From positions 62,001 through 126,000 of the forward strand of contig MEOL01000014.1 in assembly GCA_001769215.1 (NCBI GenBank): DNA of 64,000 nucleotides, read 5' to 3'. Position 1 is the stretch's first letter; the number at the start of each line of letters is the position of its first letter. The notes under the pieces are model-generated. The model worked only from the letters and a program-made list of their open reading frames with translations. It did not search any database and was not told the DNA's origin. Of the stretch, positions 16,773 through 25,995 are shown in pieces. This DNA comes from Bacteroidetes bacterium GWF2_41_31 (lineage in GTDB: Bacteria > Bacteroidota > Bacteroidia > Bacteroidales > F082). The position numbers were made by a program, and so were the translations under genes.

Positions 16773-18860
16773 CTATTTTCTCAAAATCCTGAGGGCATTA
16801 AAAATCGCGATTAACGCAACACCCATATCTCCGAAAACAGCTTCCCACATGGTTGCAATCCCGAATACGCCCAGCAATATGAATAGCAGTTTCACGCCCA
16901 TGGCAAAGTAAATATTCTGCCAGACAATGTTACGAGTTGATTTAGCGACATCAATGGCCATAGCAACTTTGGAAGGTGAATCGGTCATCAACACCACATC
17001 GGCAGTCTCGATTGCCGCATCGGAACCAAGTGCTCCCATGGCTATTCCAACATCCGCGCGGGCAAGTACGGGTGCATCGTTAATTCCGTCGCCAACAAAA
17101 GCCACCTTGCCCCCTTTGTTTTCTGCAATTAATTGTTCGATGTGATTTACTTTGTCTTCAGGCAGCAGTTCGGAGTAAAACCGGTCAATTCCTAACTTTT
17201 CCGCAAATGCCCGGGCGGCAAATTTGTTGTCGCCAGTCAGCATGACCGTTTGAATATTTTTGGCTTTCAGTTTTTCAATCGCTTCAAGAGCATCGTCTTT
17301 CAAGCGGTCGGAAATAATGATATAGCCTGCATAAATGCGTTCAATTGCGACATGAACTACCGTTCCTTCAACCTGACAAACGGGGTGTTCAATGTTTTCC
17401 TTATGCAATAGTTTATCATTTCCGGCAAGAATGGCTTTTCCTGAAACAACAGCCTTAATGCCATGACCCGATATTTCTTCGGTTTGTGTGATTTTGGATG
17501 TGTCTATTTTGTTCTTGTAGGCTTCCATAATGGATTGTGCGACCGGATGATTCGAGTTAAATTCTGAATATGCTGCATATTCCAGAATTTCCTCTTTCGA
17601 AAAGCCGTTTGAAGTAACAACCTTCGAAACCTTAAATTCGCCCTTTGTGAGTGTGCCTGTTTTATCAAAAACCACGGTGGTTATCCGGGTCAGAGCATCC
17701 AGAAAATTAGAGCCTTTCACCAGAATCCCTTTTCGTGATGCCAAACCAATGCCTCCAAAATAACCCAGAGGAATACTGATAACCAACGCACAGGGGCATG
17801 AAATAACCAACACGACCAAGGCACGGTAAATCCATTCGTCGAAAGTTTGTCCGCTAAATATAAGAGGTGGCAAAATCGCCACCAACAAAGCGCCAATAAC
17901 CACTATCGGCGTATAATACCTTGCAAAAGTGGTAATGAATTTTTCCGTTTCCGCTTTTTGCGATGTGGCATTCTCTACCAATTCGAGGATCCTGGATATG
18001 GATGATTCTCCAAATACTTTATTGACTTTAATGGTCAATAAACCAGATTGATTGATCATTCCTGCCATCACATCGTCTGTTTCTTTTACCCTTCTCGGAA
18101 CACTTTCGCCTGTCAGAGCGGCAGTGTCAACAAACGAAGTCCCTTCGAGTATTGTTCCATCGAGGGGTATTTTTTCACCCGCCTTGACAATGATAAGTTC
18201 GCCAACCTTTACCACATCGGGGGAAACCTTTAGTATTTCATTGTTGGACTTCAGATTGGCGTAATCGGGCCTGATTTCAAGCAGAGATTTGATTGATTTG
18301 CGGGATCGTCCAACCGCAATATCCTGAAACAATTCACCCGTCACATAAAATAGCATCACAGCGACTGCTTCGGGCATCTGATGAATCGCAAAAGCCCCGA
18401 GTGTAGCAATCGCCATTAAAAACTGTTCATTAAAAACCTGCCCCCTGATGATGTTTTTAAAGGCTGATGAAAGAACCCCCCAGCCCACAATGAGGTATCC
18501 TGTTCCGAACACTAAAAATTCAGCAAAATGAAAAGGTGTATTGTGGATTTCTTCTTCGAAAACCAATCCGGCGATCAACAATAGAAGCCCGGAAGCTGCT
18601 TTAATAATGGTCCATTTGTTTTCAGCAAGTTCGCTGGTCGAAACCAATGTCTTAGCTTGATCAATGTCTTCTACCACAACTTCCGGTTCTATCTCTTTAA
18701 TGCGGGCCTTTACCTTTTCAAGGTTGTCGGTATCGATGGTCATAGTAGAATTTGCAAAATTCACAGTCACAAACTTCACATCACCCAGCTTTGTCAGGTT
18801 GTCTTCAATCTTTGAAGCACAAGAAGCACAATCCAGATTTTTTAACGCATATTTTTTCAT
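16773..18860 (-). CDS. heavy-metal P-type ATPase, ZntA/CadA type
   Basis: A 695-residue P1B-type ATPase. Residues 1-65 form an HMA domain with the metal-binding pair C11/C14 (LDCASCASK). The membrane CPC motif is C355-P-C357 (ISCPCALVIS), the phosphorylated Asp is D399 in DKTGTLT, the SNHPVAQS nucleotide-binding HP motif is present, and the hinge reads GDGINDAPVLARADVGIAMG. Eight membrane helices are expected. CPC together with a C-terminal membrane region lacking Cu(I)-specific motifs points to Zn/Cd/Pb export. It is the distal gene of the metal island, about 190 bases after the adaptor gene. Confidence 0.9.
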   Translation of the reverse strand: MKKYALKNLDCASCASKIEDNLTKLGDVKFVTVNFANSTMTIDTDNLEKVKARIKEIEPEVVVEDIDQAKTLVSTSELAENKWTIIKAASGLLLLIAGLVFEEEIHNTPFHFAEFLVFGTGYLIVGWGVLSSAFKNIIRGQVFNEQFLMAIATLGAFAIHQMPEAVAVMLFYVTGELFQDIAVGRSRKSIKSLLEIRPDYANLKSNNEILKVSPDVVKVGELIIVKAGEKIPLDGTILEGTSFVDTAALTGESVPRRVKETDDVMAGMINQSGLLTIKVNKVFGESSISRILELVENATSQKAETEKFITTFARYYTPIVVIGALLVAILPPLIFSGQTFDEWIYRALVVLVISCPCALVISIPLGYFGGIGLASRKGILVKGSNFLDALTRITTVVFDKTGTLTKGEFKVSKVVTSNGFSKEEILEYAAYSEFNSNHPVAQSIMEAYKNKIDTSKITQTEEISGHGIKAVVSGKAILAGNDKLLHKENIEHPVCQVEGTVVHVAIERIYAGYIIISDRLKDDALEAIEKLKAKNIQTVMLTGDNKFAARAFAEKLGIDRFYSELLPEDKVNHIEQLIAENKGGKVAFVGDGINDAPVLARADVGIAMGALGSDAAIETADVVLMTDSPSKVAMAIDVAKSTRNIVWQNIYFAMGVKLLFILLGVFGIATMWEAVFGDMGVALIAIFNALRILRK

Positions 18861-19054
18861 TTCAACGGTATTTATTGCCTTTTCAGGTACGTAAAAAAAA
18901 CAATGATAGTCAATAAATTAAAGACATCCCAACAATCCGGGCTGTCGTTAAATGAAAATCAATTTGACACATTTCCCAAACCAATACTTACTTTAGTCGG
19001 TTTTTCAAATACTTTAATTTCGTTCATGGTTTTATTTTTTATTCATTTTCGTAA

Positions 19055-20242
19055 CTAACAAGCCATTTCACCGGCATTCTTCTTTGCAGAGAGGAGGTTA
19101 TATGCTCCTTTAATTACAACCCTGGCTGCATTGATGTCGAATCCTTCGGGAAGGGTAATCTCAGTGTAACCTGATGCTGAAACGCCTTTTCTAACCTCGA
19201 CAATCAGATATTCTGTCATGGCATTACCATCTTCTTCTTTTTCTTTTTCAAATACAAAAATATAATCCTTGTCATCGAAACTGACTACGGCCTCAGAAGG
19301 AAGAGCCGTTACTTTGATGTCTGATTCTTCGATTAATGCATTTACATACATCCCGGGCAGAATATTTTTGCAGGAGCCTAAAACGGTTCCGTAAACGCTG
19401 AAAGTCATGTCGTCACTTACAGATTTCCCTGTTTGAGAAATCAAAGCTTCATGAACATCGGTTTCATTGTTTATGAAGAACTTTATTTTCTGACCCACTG
19501 CCACCTTATCAGCATCCTTTTCAAACAGAGTAAGCTCAAGAAAAAGTTTATCGCTGTTTACAATTTCAAACAGGATATCGGTTGGCGAAACATACTTCCC
19601 GATATTTACATTAACGGCTTTCAGAAAACCACTTATTGGGGATACCAGATTGACTTGATTGCTGATGTTGTCTTCACTGAGCAGATCAGGATTAATGCCT
19701 ATCAGAAACAACTTTTGTTCCAACGATTTTACCAATACCTTGAGGTTTTTATATTCTACAGTAACCAATTGAACATTTTTCTCGGAATAAACATCGTCTT
19801 TGTACAAATCAGTATGACGTTTGTATTCTGCTTCTGCAAATACCAGTTTGTTTTTTGCCTCAAGATAATTCTGTTGAATATCAACGAAATCCTGATTTTC
19901 TACTATAGCAAGCGTCTGCCCTTTTTTAACCTCATTACCTGGCAGCAGGTTTGTATTTTTAATAAAACCGCCCAAAGGCATACACACCGTTGCCTGGTTT
20001 TGGGGTGCAACGGAAATAACCCCATTGACTTTGATGGTACTACTAACTGATCGCATCTCAACTGAACCAGTCTGAATGCCTGCAAGTTGAATCTGATCAT
20101 CACGCAGTTCAACAATATTTTCCGGAAGGATTTCTACTTCTTCTACCTCTGCAACCGGCTTGCTGTCTCCATTATTGCATGAGCTTAATGAGATGATGAG
20201 GCTCAGAACAATTGTTGTTATTTTGAAACTTACTTTTGTCAT
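19055..20242 (-). CDS. RND efflux periplasmic adaptor (CzcB/CusB type) lipoprotein
   Basis: A 395-residue membrane-fusion protein with a lipoprotein signal (TIVLSLIISLSSC, lipid-modified Cys at about residue 22). The N-terminal beta-barrel and lipoyl half (GGFIKNTNLLPGNEVKKGQTLAIVENQ) is followed by an alpha-helical hairpin of about 80 residues, the second lipoyl half (LVSPISGFLKAVNVNIGKYV) and a membrane-proximal domain. It connects the inner-membrane pump to the outer-membrane channel. It lies 12 bases after the RND pump gene, so the two are co-transcribed. Confidence 0.9.
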   Translation of the reverse strand: MTKVSFKITTIVLSLIISLSSCNNGDSKPVAEVEEVEILPENIVELRDDQIQLAGIQTGSVEMRSVSSTIKVNGVISVAPQNQATVCMPLGGFIKNTNLLPGNEVKKGQTLAIVENQDFVDIQQNYLEAKNKLVFAEAEYKRHTDLYKDDVYSEKNVQLVTVEYKNLKVLVKSLEQKLFLIGINPDLLSEDNISNQVNLVSPISGFLKAVNVNIGKYVSPTDILFEIVNSDKLFLELTLFEKDADKVAVGQKIKFFINNETDVHEALISQTGKSVSDDMTFSVYGTVLGSCKNILPGMYVNALIEESDIKVTALPSEAVVSFDDKDYIFVFEKEKEEDGNAMTEYLIVEVRKGVSASGYTEITLPEGFDINAARVVIKGAYNLLSAKKNAGEMAC

Positions 20243-20254
20243 GATTTTTATTTT

Positions 20255-23200
20255 TTAAAATATTTTACCCGTTATATAATCAATTGAAATGATGGTTTGA
20301 TTGTAATTATTTATTGCATCGAGATAGTTTTGCTTTATACTTAATGCACGGTTTAGATTCACAATGTAATCGAGATAATCCATTGCCCCGGACTTATAAC
20401 TGCGAGTGGCCTGTTCGATGATGATATTGGCTTCGGGAATGGCTTGATTTTCGTAATAGTTCACACTGTTGCTGAATTTGGCATATTCGCCCATCAATGA
20501 GCGGTAATTGCCTGAAAGCGATTTGGAATAATATTCAGCATTCGTTTGTGCAACCTGCGTTCTCAATTTGGCTGCCTTTATTTTGGATGTGTAAGGCACA
20601 AACCACAATGGAATGGTAATTCCAGCCTGAATACCAGTAAGTCTGTCGTCGATACCGAAGGTCCTTGGGACTCCTTTTACTTCCTGAACGCCTTGCATGG
20701 ATTGATTGAAATAACCAAAGCTTAAATCAGGGAGCATGCGGCTACGCTCCAAATCTTTTTCGACCTGTGAGATTTCGACCTGTTGTCGTACATATCCTGC
20801 CGAAGGATTTGCTGTCAAGGCCAGGCTGTCGGTTACCGGATAAAAATCGATCATTTTAATCAGGGTATCTTTTGGAGATAATACAGATTCAGTGTTTAAA
20901 AGGGTTTGCAGCTTATGATTCAATATAGTCAAATCCGCTGTTACCTGTTGCAAATGGTTCTTTACTTCGAGGCTCTGCGAACGGGCATTAATCATTTCGA
21001 GCTGGTTTGTTTCGCCTGATCTGGCCCTGAGTTCGGCTGCCCTGAAAAAACCTGAATATAAACTATCCTGATAGACGAATAATTTTTGTTTAGCATCCAA
21101 ATAGATCAGCTGCCAGTAAACCTGCTTTACCTGTGTGGCAATTTCAAGTTGTGAAGTTTTTAACTCCCACTCACTGCTTTTGATATTGGCCTTTGCCAGT
21201 TTATTTTGGTTAATATAAACGGTTGGAAAGGCAATGGACTGAGACAGGGTAAAACTATTGTCGTTGCTGTATGAGTTAAACTGTCCGTATTGCGCGTCAA
21301 TGGCCGTTTTGGGAAGATCCCACGAGGCACCTTTCAATGCTTTCTGTATTTCAACATCATAAGCAGATGAGCGTACGGCCAAATTGCTGTCCAATGCTAT
21401 TTGAATTGCTTCCTGCAGGTTAATGACTCTTGGCTGTTGGCCTTTTACGGTACTAAAAATGGTTGTTGCACCAAATAAAAGGAGAATAGACACCAGTTTT
21501 TTTGCCGACCTAGTCTTAAATCTGAATTTGAAATTCGTTGTGGAAAAGAAAATGTAAAATACCGGAAGTATAACCAATGTTAGAAAAGTCGCGGTGATAA
21601 GTCCGCCTATCACAACAGTTGCCAATGGTTTTTGTACTTCAGCACCGGCCGATGTTGATAAAGCCATCGGAAGAAATCCAAGTGAAGCCACTGCAGCAGT
21701 CATGATTACCGGGCGCATTCGGGTTTGTATACCTTTCAATACACGCTCAGTTATGTTCGTAACGCCTGCTTTTTCGAGCCTGTTAAACTCCGCAATCAAT
21801 ACGATTCCGTTAAGAACGGCCACACCAAAAAGCGCAATAAAACCAACACCTGCTGAAATTGAGAAGTTCATTCCACGAAACCACAGGGCAAAAATTCCTC
21901 CGATAGCCGACATGGGAACTGCTGTAAAGATTAAAAATGATTGGCTTACTGAATTAAAAGCAAAGTAGAGCAAAACGAATATCAACAGCAGTGCAACAGG
22001 AACTGCAATGGAAAGCCTTTTCTGAGCGGCCTCAAGTTTTTCAAATTCACCTCCATATGAGATATAATATCCTGTGGGCATTTGGATTTTTTCATTTATC
22101 TGAACCTTCACATCATTGATTACACTTTGCATATCCCGGTTACGAACATTGAATCCGATTGTTATTCTTCTTTTAGTATTTTCCCTTGAAACCTGCGCCG
22201 GTCCTGATTTAATTGAAATGTCAGCCACCTGGTCAAATGGTATCTGGCGCCCGTTTGCAAGAGCAACGGTCAGATTCTTTACATCATCGAGGTTTTGTCT
22301 GTAATCTTTGTCCAGACGAACTACCAATCCAAATCGTTTTTCTTCATCAAATACAATTCCAGCCTGGCTACCTGCAAAAGCAGCACGCAATACATGGTTT
22401 ACATCCTCAACCGAAAGGCCATACTGTGCCAACCGGTCACGGTTGTATTCTACCTGAATCTGAGCAAGTCCGGTTACTTTTTCTACATTTATATCCTGTA
22501 CCCCTTCAATTGTTTGAATCATGCTTTCGATGTCAGCAGCTTTTTCAGATAGTAAAATTAAGTCATCGCCAAAAATTTTAACCGCAATATCCTGTTTTGA
22601 ACCGGTCATTAATTCGTTAAAACGCATCGCGATGGGTTGCTGAAAAGAAAATTTAACACCTGCCAGAGGTATCAAACTTGTTTCCATTTTAGCTACAAGC
22701 TCTTCACGCGTAGTAGCCGAAACCCATTCGCTTTTGTCTTTAAGTGTGATGATATAATCTCCTGTCTCCATTGGAGTTGGATCTGTTGGTATTTCCCCGG
22801 CTCCAATTTTACATACTACATGCTTTATCTCCGGGAAATTGGTAATCAAAATTTTATTTGCTTTGATCACTTCATTCACCGAGTTGGTCAACGATCCACC
22901 CTGAAGTGTTATTACACTTGCAGCAAGGTCGCCTTCTTCAAGCTGAGGAATAAATTCACCTCCCAAACGGCTGAATAATAGCAGGCTGAATATAAATAAA
23001 GCAATAGCAGAAACAGAGACAAGAAGTTTTCTTTTAAGTGCAAACCTTATTGCGGGATTAAATATCCGATGTATCCAACTCATTAACCTGTCAGAAAAAT
23101 TTGGTTTGTGGTCTGTGTTTTTGCTAAGGAACAGAGCGGCGGCCATTGGAACATAGGTCAGTGACAGAATTGCTGCACCCATCAGAGCAAATGTAACTAC

Positions 23201-24646
23201 CTGTGCCATAGGGCGGAACATTTTTCCTTCAATGCCTATAAGCGCCATGATCGGTAGATAAACAATCAATATGATTATCTGACCGAAAGTTGCTGAACTC
23301 ATCATCCTTTTTGCCGAATCAAGTACATTTTCATCCATCTGTTTCTGATTGAGTCGTTTAATACCGGGATGGTGATGTTTACTCATCGAAATCCGATAAA
23401 CAACACTCTCGACAATAATTACAGCTCCATCAACAATAAGTCCGAAGTCAAGGGCTCCGAGACTCATCAGGTTACCTGAAACGCCAAATATTCTCATCAT
23501 TGAAACGGCGAAAAGCATAGAAAGCGGGATGACGGAGGCGACAATAAGACCTGCACGCATATTCCCAAGCAATAGTACCAAAACGAAAATGACAATCAGT
23601 GCCCCTTCAAGAAGGTTCTTTGAAACAGTGCCTATGGCACGACCAACGAGATCGGAGCGATTCAGAAACGGTTCAATTGTTACCTCGGGCGGTAATGACT
23701 TTTGTATTGATTCAATGCGGGATTCAACGTTCGCAATAACTTCGTGCGCATTTGCGCCCTTCAGCATCATTACAACACCACCGACGGCTTCTGTTGTATC
23801 AACAATGAATGCGCCATACCTGGTTGCACTTCCGTACTGAACCGCTGCAATGTCCCTGATAAGTACCGGAACTCCTGAATTGGTAGTCTTAACAACTATC
23901 TTTTCTATATCTTCAAGTGATTTAACCAATCCTATTCCCCTGATAAAGTAGGCAGTTGGATTTTTATCGATATAGGCACTACCAGTATTTTCATTGTTTA
24001 TTTCCAGGGAATTAAAAATATCGGTTAATGTTAGGTTCATCGCCCTTAGTTTTTCCGGATTCACAGCTACTTCATATTGTTTGACAAATCCTCCATAACT
24101 GTTAATGTCAGCTACTCCAACTGTCCCAAGCATCTCGCGACGCACCACCCAATCCTGAAGAGTCCTGAGTTTCATAGGATTGAACTCTTTTTCGTGGCCT
24201 TTTTCCACAGACAAATGATATTGATATATCTCACCCAAACCTGTAGATATTGGTGCAAGTGAGATTTTTGCCAGTCCCGTTGGAATGGATTCCTCTGCTT
24301 CTTGTAGACGTTCAGTTAATTGTTGCCTTGCCCAGTAAATATCAACACCATCCTCAAATACAACGGTTATCACGGACAGCCCCAATCTTGATATTGATCG
24401 GAGTTCAATAATGTCCGGAATATTGGCAACAGCCACTTCGATGGGTGCCGTTATGAAACTTTCCACCTCCTGCACAGCCAATGATGGTGCCTGAGAAATA
24501 ACCTGAACCTGATTATTTGTAATGTCGGGTATGGCATCAATTGGCAAATTGGATAGTGAGTACGAACCCCATCCAATCAAAGCCACTATGAATAACCCAA
24601 CAATGAATTTATTCTTTACCGAGAAACTAATAATGCGTTCTATCAT
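20255..24646 (-). CDS. CzcA/CusA-type heavy-metal RND pump fused to a TolC-like outer-membrane channel
   Basis: A 1463-residue fusion. Residues 1 to about 1035 are an RND transporter of the heavy-metal subfamily; the proton-relay motif of helix 4, DFGLIVDGAVIIVESVV, matches the CzcA pattern with D-x5-D-x6-E. After a hydrophobic stretch (about 1048-1068) that could be an extra membrane helix or internal signal, residues 1070-1463 are a TolC/CzcC-type outer-membrane efflux protein (VINLQEAIQIALDSN and paired coiled-coil helices). The pump sits in the inner membrane and the C-terminal part must reach the outer membrane. This fusion recurs in Bacteroidota, so it is not a frameshift artefact. Likely substrates are Zn, Cd, Co or Cu. 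Confidence 0.9.
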   Translation of the reverse strand: MIERIISFSVKNKFIVGLFIVALIGWGSYSLSNLPIDAIPDITNNQVQVISQAPSLAVQEVESFITAPIEVAVANIPDIIELRSISRLGLSVITVVFEDGVDIYWARQQLTERLQEAEESIPTGLAKISLAPISTGLGEIYQYHLSVEKGHEKEFNPMKLRTLQDWVVRREMLGTVGVADINSYGGFVKQYEVAVNPEKLRAMNLTLTDIFNSLEINNENTGSAYIDKNPTAYFIRGIGLVKSLEDIEKIVVKTTNSGVPVLIRDIAAVQYGSATRYGAFIVDTTEAVGGVVMMLKGANAHEVIANVESRIESIQKSLPPEVTIEPFLNRSDLVGRAIGTVSKNLLEGALIVIFVLVLLLGNMRAGLIVASVIPLSMLFAVSMMRIFGVSGNLMSLGALDFGLIVDGAVIIVESVVYRISMSKHHHPGIKRLNQKQMDENVLDSAKRMMSSATFGQIIILIVYLPIMALIGIEGKMFRPMAQVVTFALMGAAILSLTYVPMAAALFLSKNTDHKPNFSDRLMSWIHRIFNPAIRFALKRKLLVSVSAIALFIFSLLLFSRLGGEFIPQLEEGDLAASVITLQGGSLTNSVNEVIKANKILITNFPEIKHVVCKIGAGEIPTDPTPMETGDYIITLKDKSEWVSATTREELVAKMETSLIPLAGVKFSFQQPIAMRFNELMTGSKQDIAVKIFGDDLILLSEKAADIESMIQTIEGVQDINVEKVTGLAQIQVEYNRDRLAQYGLSVEDVNHVLRAAFAGSQAGIVFDEEKRFGLVVRLDKDYRQNLDDVKNLTVALANGRQIPFDQVADISIKSGPAQVSRENTKRRITIGFNVRNRDMQSVINDVKVQINEKIQMPTGYYISYGGEFEKLEAAQKRLSIAVPVALLLIFVLLYFAFNSVSQSFLIFTAVPMSAIGGIFALWFRGMNFSISAGVGFIALFGVAVLNGIVLIAEFNRLEKAGVTNITERVLKGIQTRMRPVIMTAAVASLGFLPMALSTSAGAEVQKPLATVVIGGLITATFLTLVILPVFYIFFSTTNFKFRFKTRSAKKLVSILLLFGATTIFSTVKGQQPRVINLQEAIQIALDSNLAVRSSAYDVEIQKALKGASWDLPKTAIDAQYGQFNSYSNDNSFTLSQSIAFPTVYINQNKLAKANIKSSEWELKTSQLEIATQVKQVYWQLIYLDAKQKLFVYQDSLYSGFFRAAELRARSGETNQLEMINARSQSLEVKNHLQQVTADLTILNHKLQTLLNTESVLSPKDTLIKMIDFYPVTDSLALTANPSAGYVRQQVEISQVEKDLERSRMLPDLSFGYFNQSMQGVQEVKGVPRTFGIDDRLTGIQAGITIPLWFVPYTSKIKAAKLRTQVAQTNAEYYSKSLSGNYRSLMGEYAKFSNSVNYYENQAIPEANIIIEQATRSYKSGAMDYLDYIVNLNRALSIKQNYLDAINNYNQTIISIDYITGKIF

Positions 24647-24812
24647 AATGTATTATTTAACTTATTTTAATAACTCTCTTCAATTATTAGGTTTCCTATT
24701 AATTACAATAAGAAAAGGTCAACGAAAAGACAAAATGCAAGATTACTTGCCAATAACTTGAACTTTATTCAAGTCAGTGGAAGTTTGATTCACCTTTAGG
24801 TATTAAAAGAAA

Positions 24813-25118
24813 TTAAAATTTAGGGGGTCTCAGAAAATCAAACAGTTCTATGCTTTTAAAAGCTGGAGAGAATTCAGTATAACTTATTTCCAATACAACA
24901 GCAGAAAATGTAGCTGAGATGCTGGAGAAGTATACGTTTGATTGGCAACAGTTACAGGCACAAAATGGGGAACAATGATCTGAATCACTGTGATGATTTT
25001 CAGCTGCATCCTTTGATAACTCAATCTTTTGCAATGTATTATCTTGTGGCACATCAATGCAGGGAATTGCAGTAAGGGCCAGGATGACAAAAGATAACAG
25101 GCATGCCAAAAGTTTCAT
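24813..25118 (-). CDS. small exported His/Cys-rich protein (DUF6660-like)
   Basis: A 101-residue protein with an N-terminal signal (LLACLLSFVILALTAIPC) and a mature part with a metal-binding-looking cluster, NHHSDSDHCSPFCACNCC, followed by a conserved-looking FSSISATFS segment. Proteins of this kind (DUF6660) are commonly encoded directly before Bacteroidota RND metal pumps. Inference: a periplasmic metal sensor or chaperone for the pump. It lies between the Fur-type regulator (57 bases upstream) and the pump gene (166 bases downstream). Confidence 0.75.
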   Translation of the reverse strand: MKLLACLLSFVILALTAIPCIDVPQDNTLQKIELSKDAAENHHSDSDHCSPFCACNCCQSNVYFSSISATFSAVVLEISYTEFSPAFKSIELFDFLRPPKF

Positions 25119-25175
25119 CTGAAATATTTATTGGCAAATGTAGAAAAAAGTTGATGCAATTGAGTTGCAAAGTTG

Positions 25176-25586
25176 TTAAATACAGTTTGCGCAGATACCC
25201 TTCACAACCATGTTGATGTTTTCAAGGGTAAAATGAACCGGCAGATTTACCGAAGGAATAGGGATGTCGTTCAGGCAATAAGTTTGTTTGCATTCGGTGC
25301 AATAAAAATGAACATGCAGGTCTTCAGGACGGCACTGACAGGATTCACGGCACAAAGCATATTTTATGGAACCGGTACCATCATCGATGCTGTGAATAAG
25401 CTTCTTTTCTTCGAAAGTTTTGAGTGTACGGTACAGTGTAACTTTATCGGCCTTTTCAAATTTTTGCTCCAGCTCCTGCATGCTAACAGCCGATTTTTGT
25501 TCCGCTAGAACGTGCAAAACCAACTGTCGCATAGCTGTTGGCTTGATGCTTTTAGCATTGAGTTTATTGTTAATGTTTTCGTTCAT
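25176..25586 (-). CDS. Fur-family metalloregulator
   Basis: A 136-residue Fur/Zur-type repressor. The N-terminal winged helix (about 10-85) has MRQLVLHVLAEQKSAVSMQE and DKVTLYRTLKTFEEKKLIH. The C-terminal half has a histidine-containing DLHVHFYCTECKQTYCL motif and ends in CANC, giving two CxxC structural zinc sites, with extra Cys in CRESCQC. It is the first gene of the metal-efflux cluster, so it most likely controls these genes in response to zinc or a related ion; Zur and Fur-like roles cannot be told apart from sequence alone. Confidence 0.88.
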   Translation of the reverse strand: MNENINNKLNAKSIKPTAMRQLVLHVLAEQKSAVSMQELEQKFEKADKVTLYRTLKTFEEKKLIHSIDDGTGSIKYALCRESCQCRPEDLHVHFYCTECKQTYCLNDIPIPSVNLPVHFTLENINMVVKGICANCI

Positions 25587-25619
25587 CGTTTGATTTAATC
25601 CACCTTTGCGTTCGTTACT

Positions 25620-25633
25620 GCAGACCCGTCTGC
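25620..25633. promoter_or_regulatory. perfect 14-bp palindrome in the leader of the Fur-type gene
   Basis: GCAGAC-CC-GTCTGC is a perfect inverted repeat between the putative -7 box (25713) and the start codon (25586). It could be an operator or a short RNA hairpin. It does not resemble the AT-rich Fur/Zur boxes I know, so this is a weak call. Confidence 0.3.
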
Positions 25634-25712
25634 CGATTTGGGAGTAAATACATCATTCCATTCCGTAGTCCAATAGTTCTGCATCTGGGTAGTTCATTAT
25701 TTTATTGTTGCT

Positions 25713-25720
25713 CAAAAGTA
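25713..25720 (-). promoter_or_regulatory. -7 promoter element of the metal-efflux island
   Basis: On the minus strand this reads TACTTTTG, a perfect TAnnTTTG word 126 bases before the ATG of the Fur-type gene. No -33 word is seen at the proper distance. Confidence 0.4.
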
Positions 25721-25878
25721 ACAATTTTTCAAGGGTGGTAGAATTAAGTGGCAGATCCTTTACATCCCGAAAACCCGCGTGTGGTGAAAAAATTAAAACC
25801 CAAGGCAAAGTGATTTTAAAAGCAATAATCCGTAGGCTGATTTACCTTATTTTTCCGAATTAAGATTGATTATAAATA

Positions 25879-25905
25879 TCGTTATGCTTTAATTTGCATA
25901 TCTGA
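25879..25905. promoter_or_regulatory. ModE-box-like palindrome upstream of the AOR gene
   Basis: TCGTTATG - 10 bases - CATATCTGA has the same half-site words and the same 10-base spacer as the palindrome in the modE-like gene leader (TCGATATG - 10 - CATATCGAC). It ends 11 bases before the -33 region of the AOR promoter, a position suited to activation. The words also resemble the E. coli ModE site core (CGTTATAT). Inference: bound by the ModE-type protein encoded at 28653. Confidence 0.55.
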
Positions 25906-25917
25906 TTATTAGGTATT

Positions 25918-25951
25918 TTGACGTTATTATACGCTGGGTTTTGTACTTTTG
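25918..25951 (+). promoter_or_regulatory. promoter of the AOR-family gene
   Basis: TTGAC (25918-25922) is followed after 21 bases by TACTTTTG (25944-25951), a good Bacteroidota promoter. Transcription from it would begin near 25958, which excludes the in-frame ATG at 25918 and leaves a leader of about 40 bases before the ATG at 25996. Confidence 0.65.
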
Positions 25952-25995
25952 TCCTTCCATTTACAATGGAAATTGAAACCAATAAATGCAACGTT

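Noticed and set aside
18965-19026. Short minus-strand ORF (MNEIKVFEKPTKVS...) between adaptor and P-type ATPase genes
   Set aside because: Only about 22 codons with no recognisable family; could be a leader peptide or remnant but cannot be supported.
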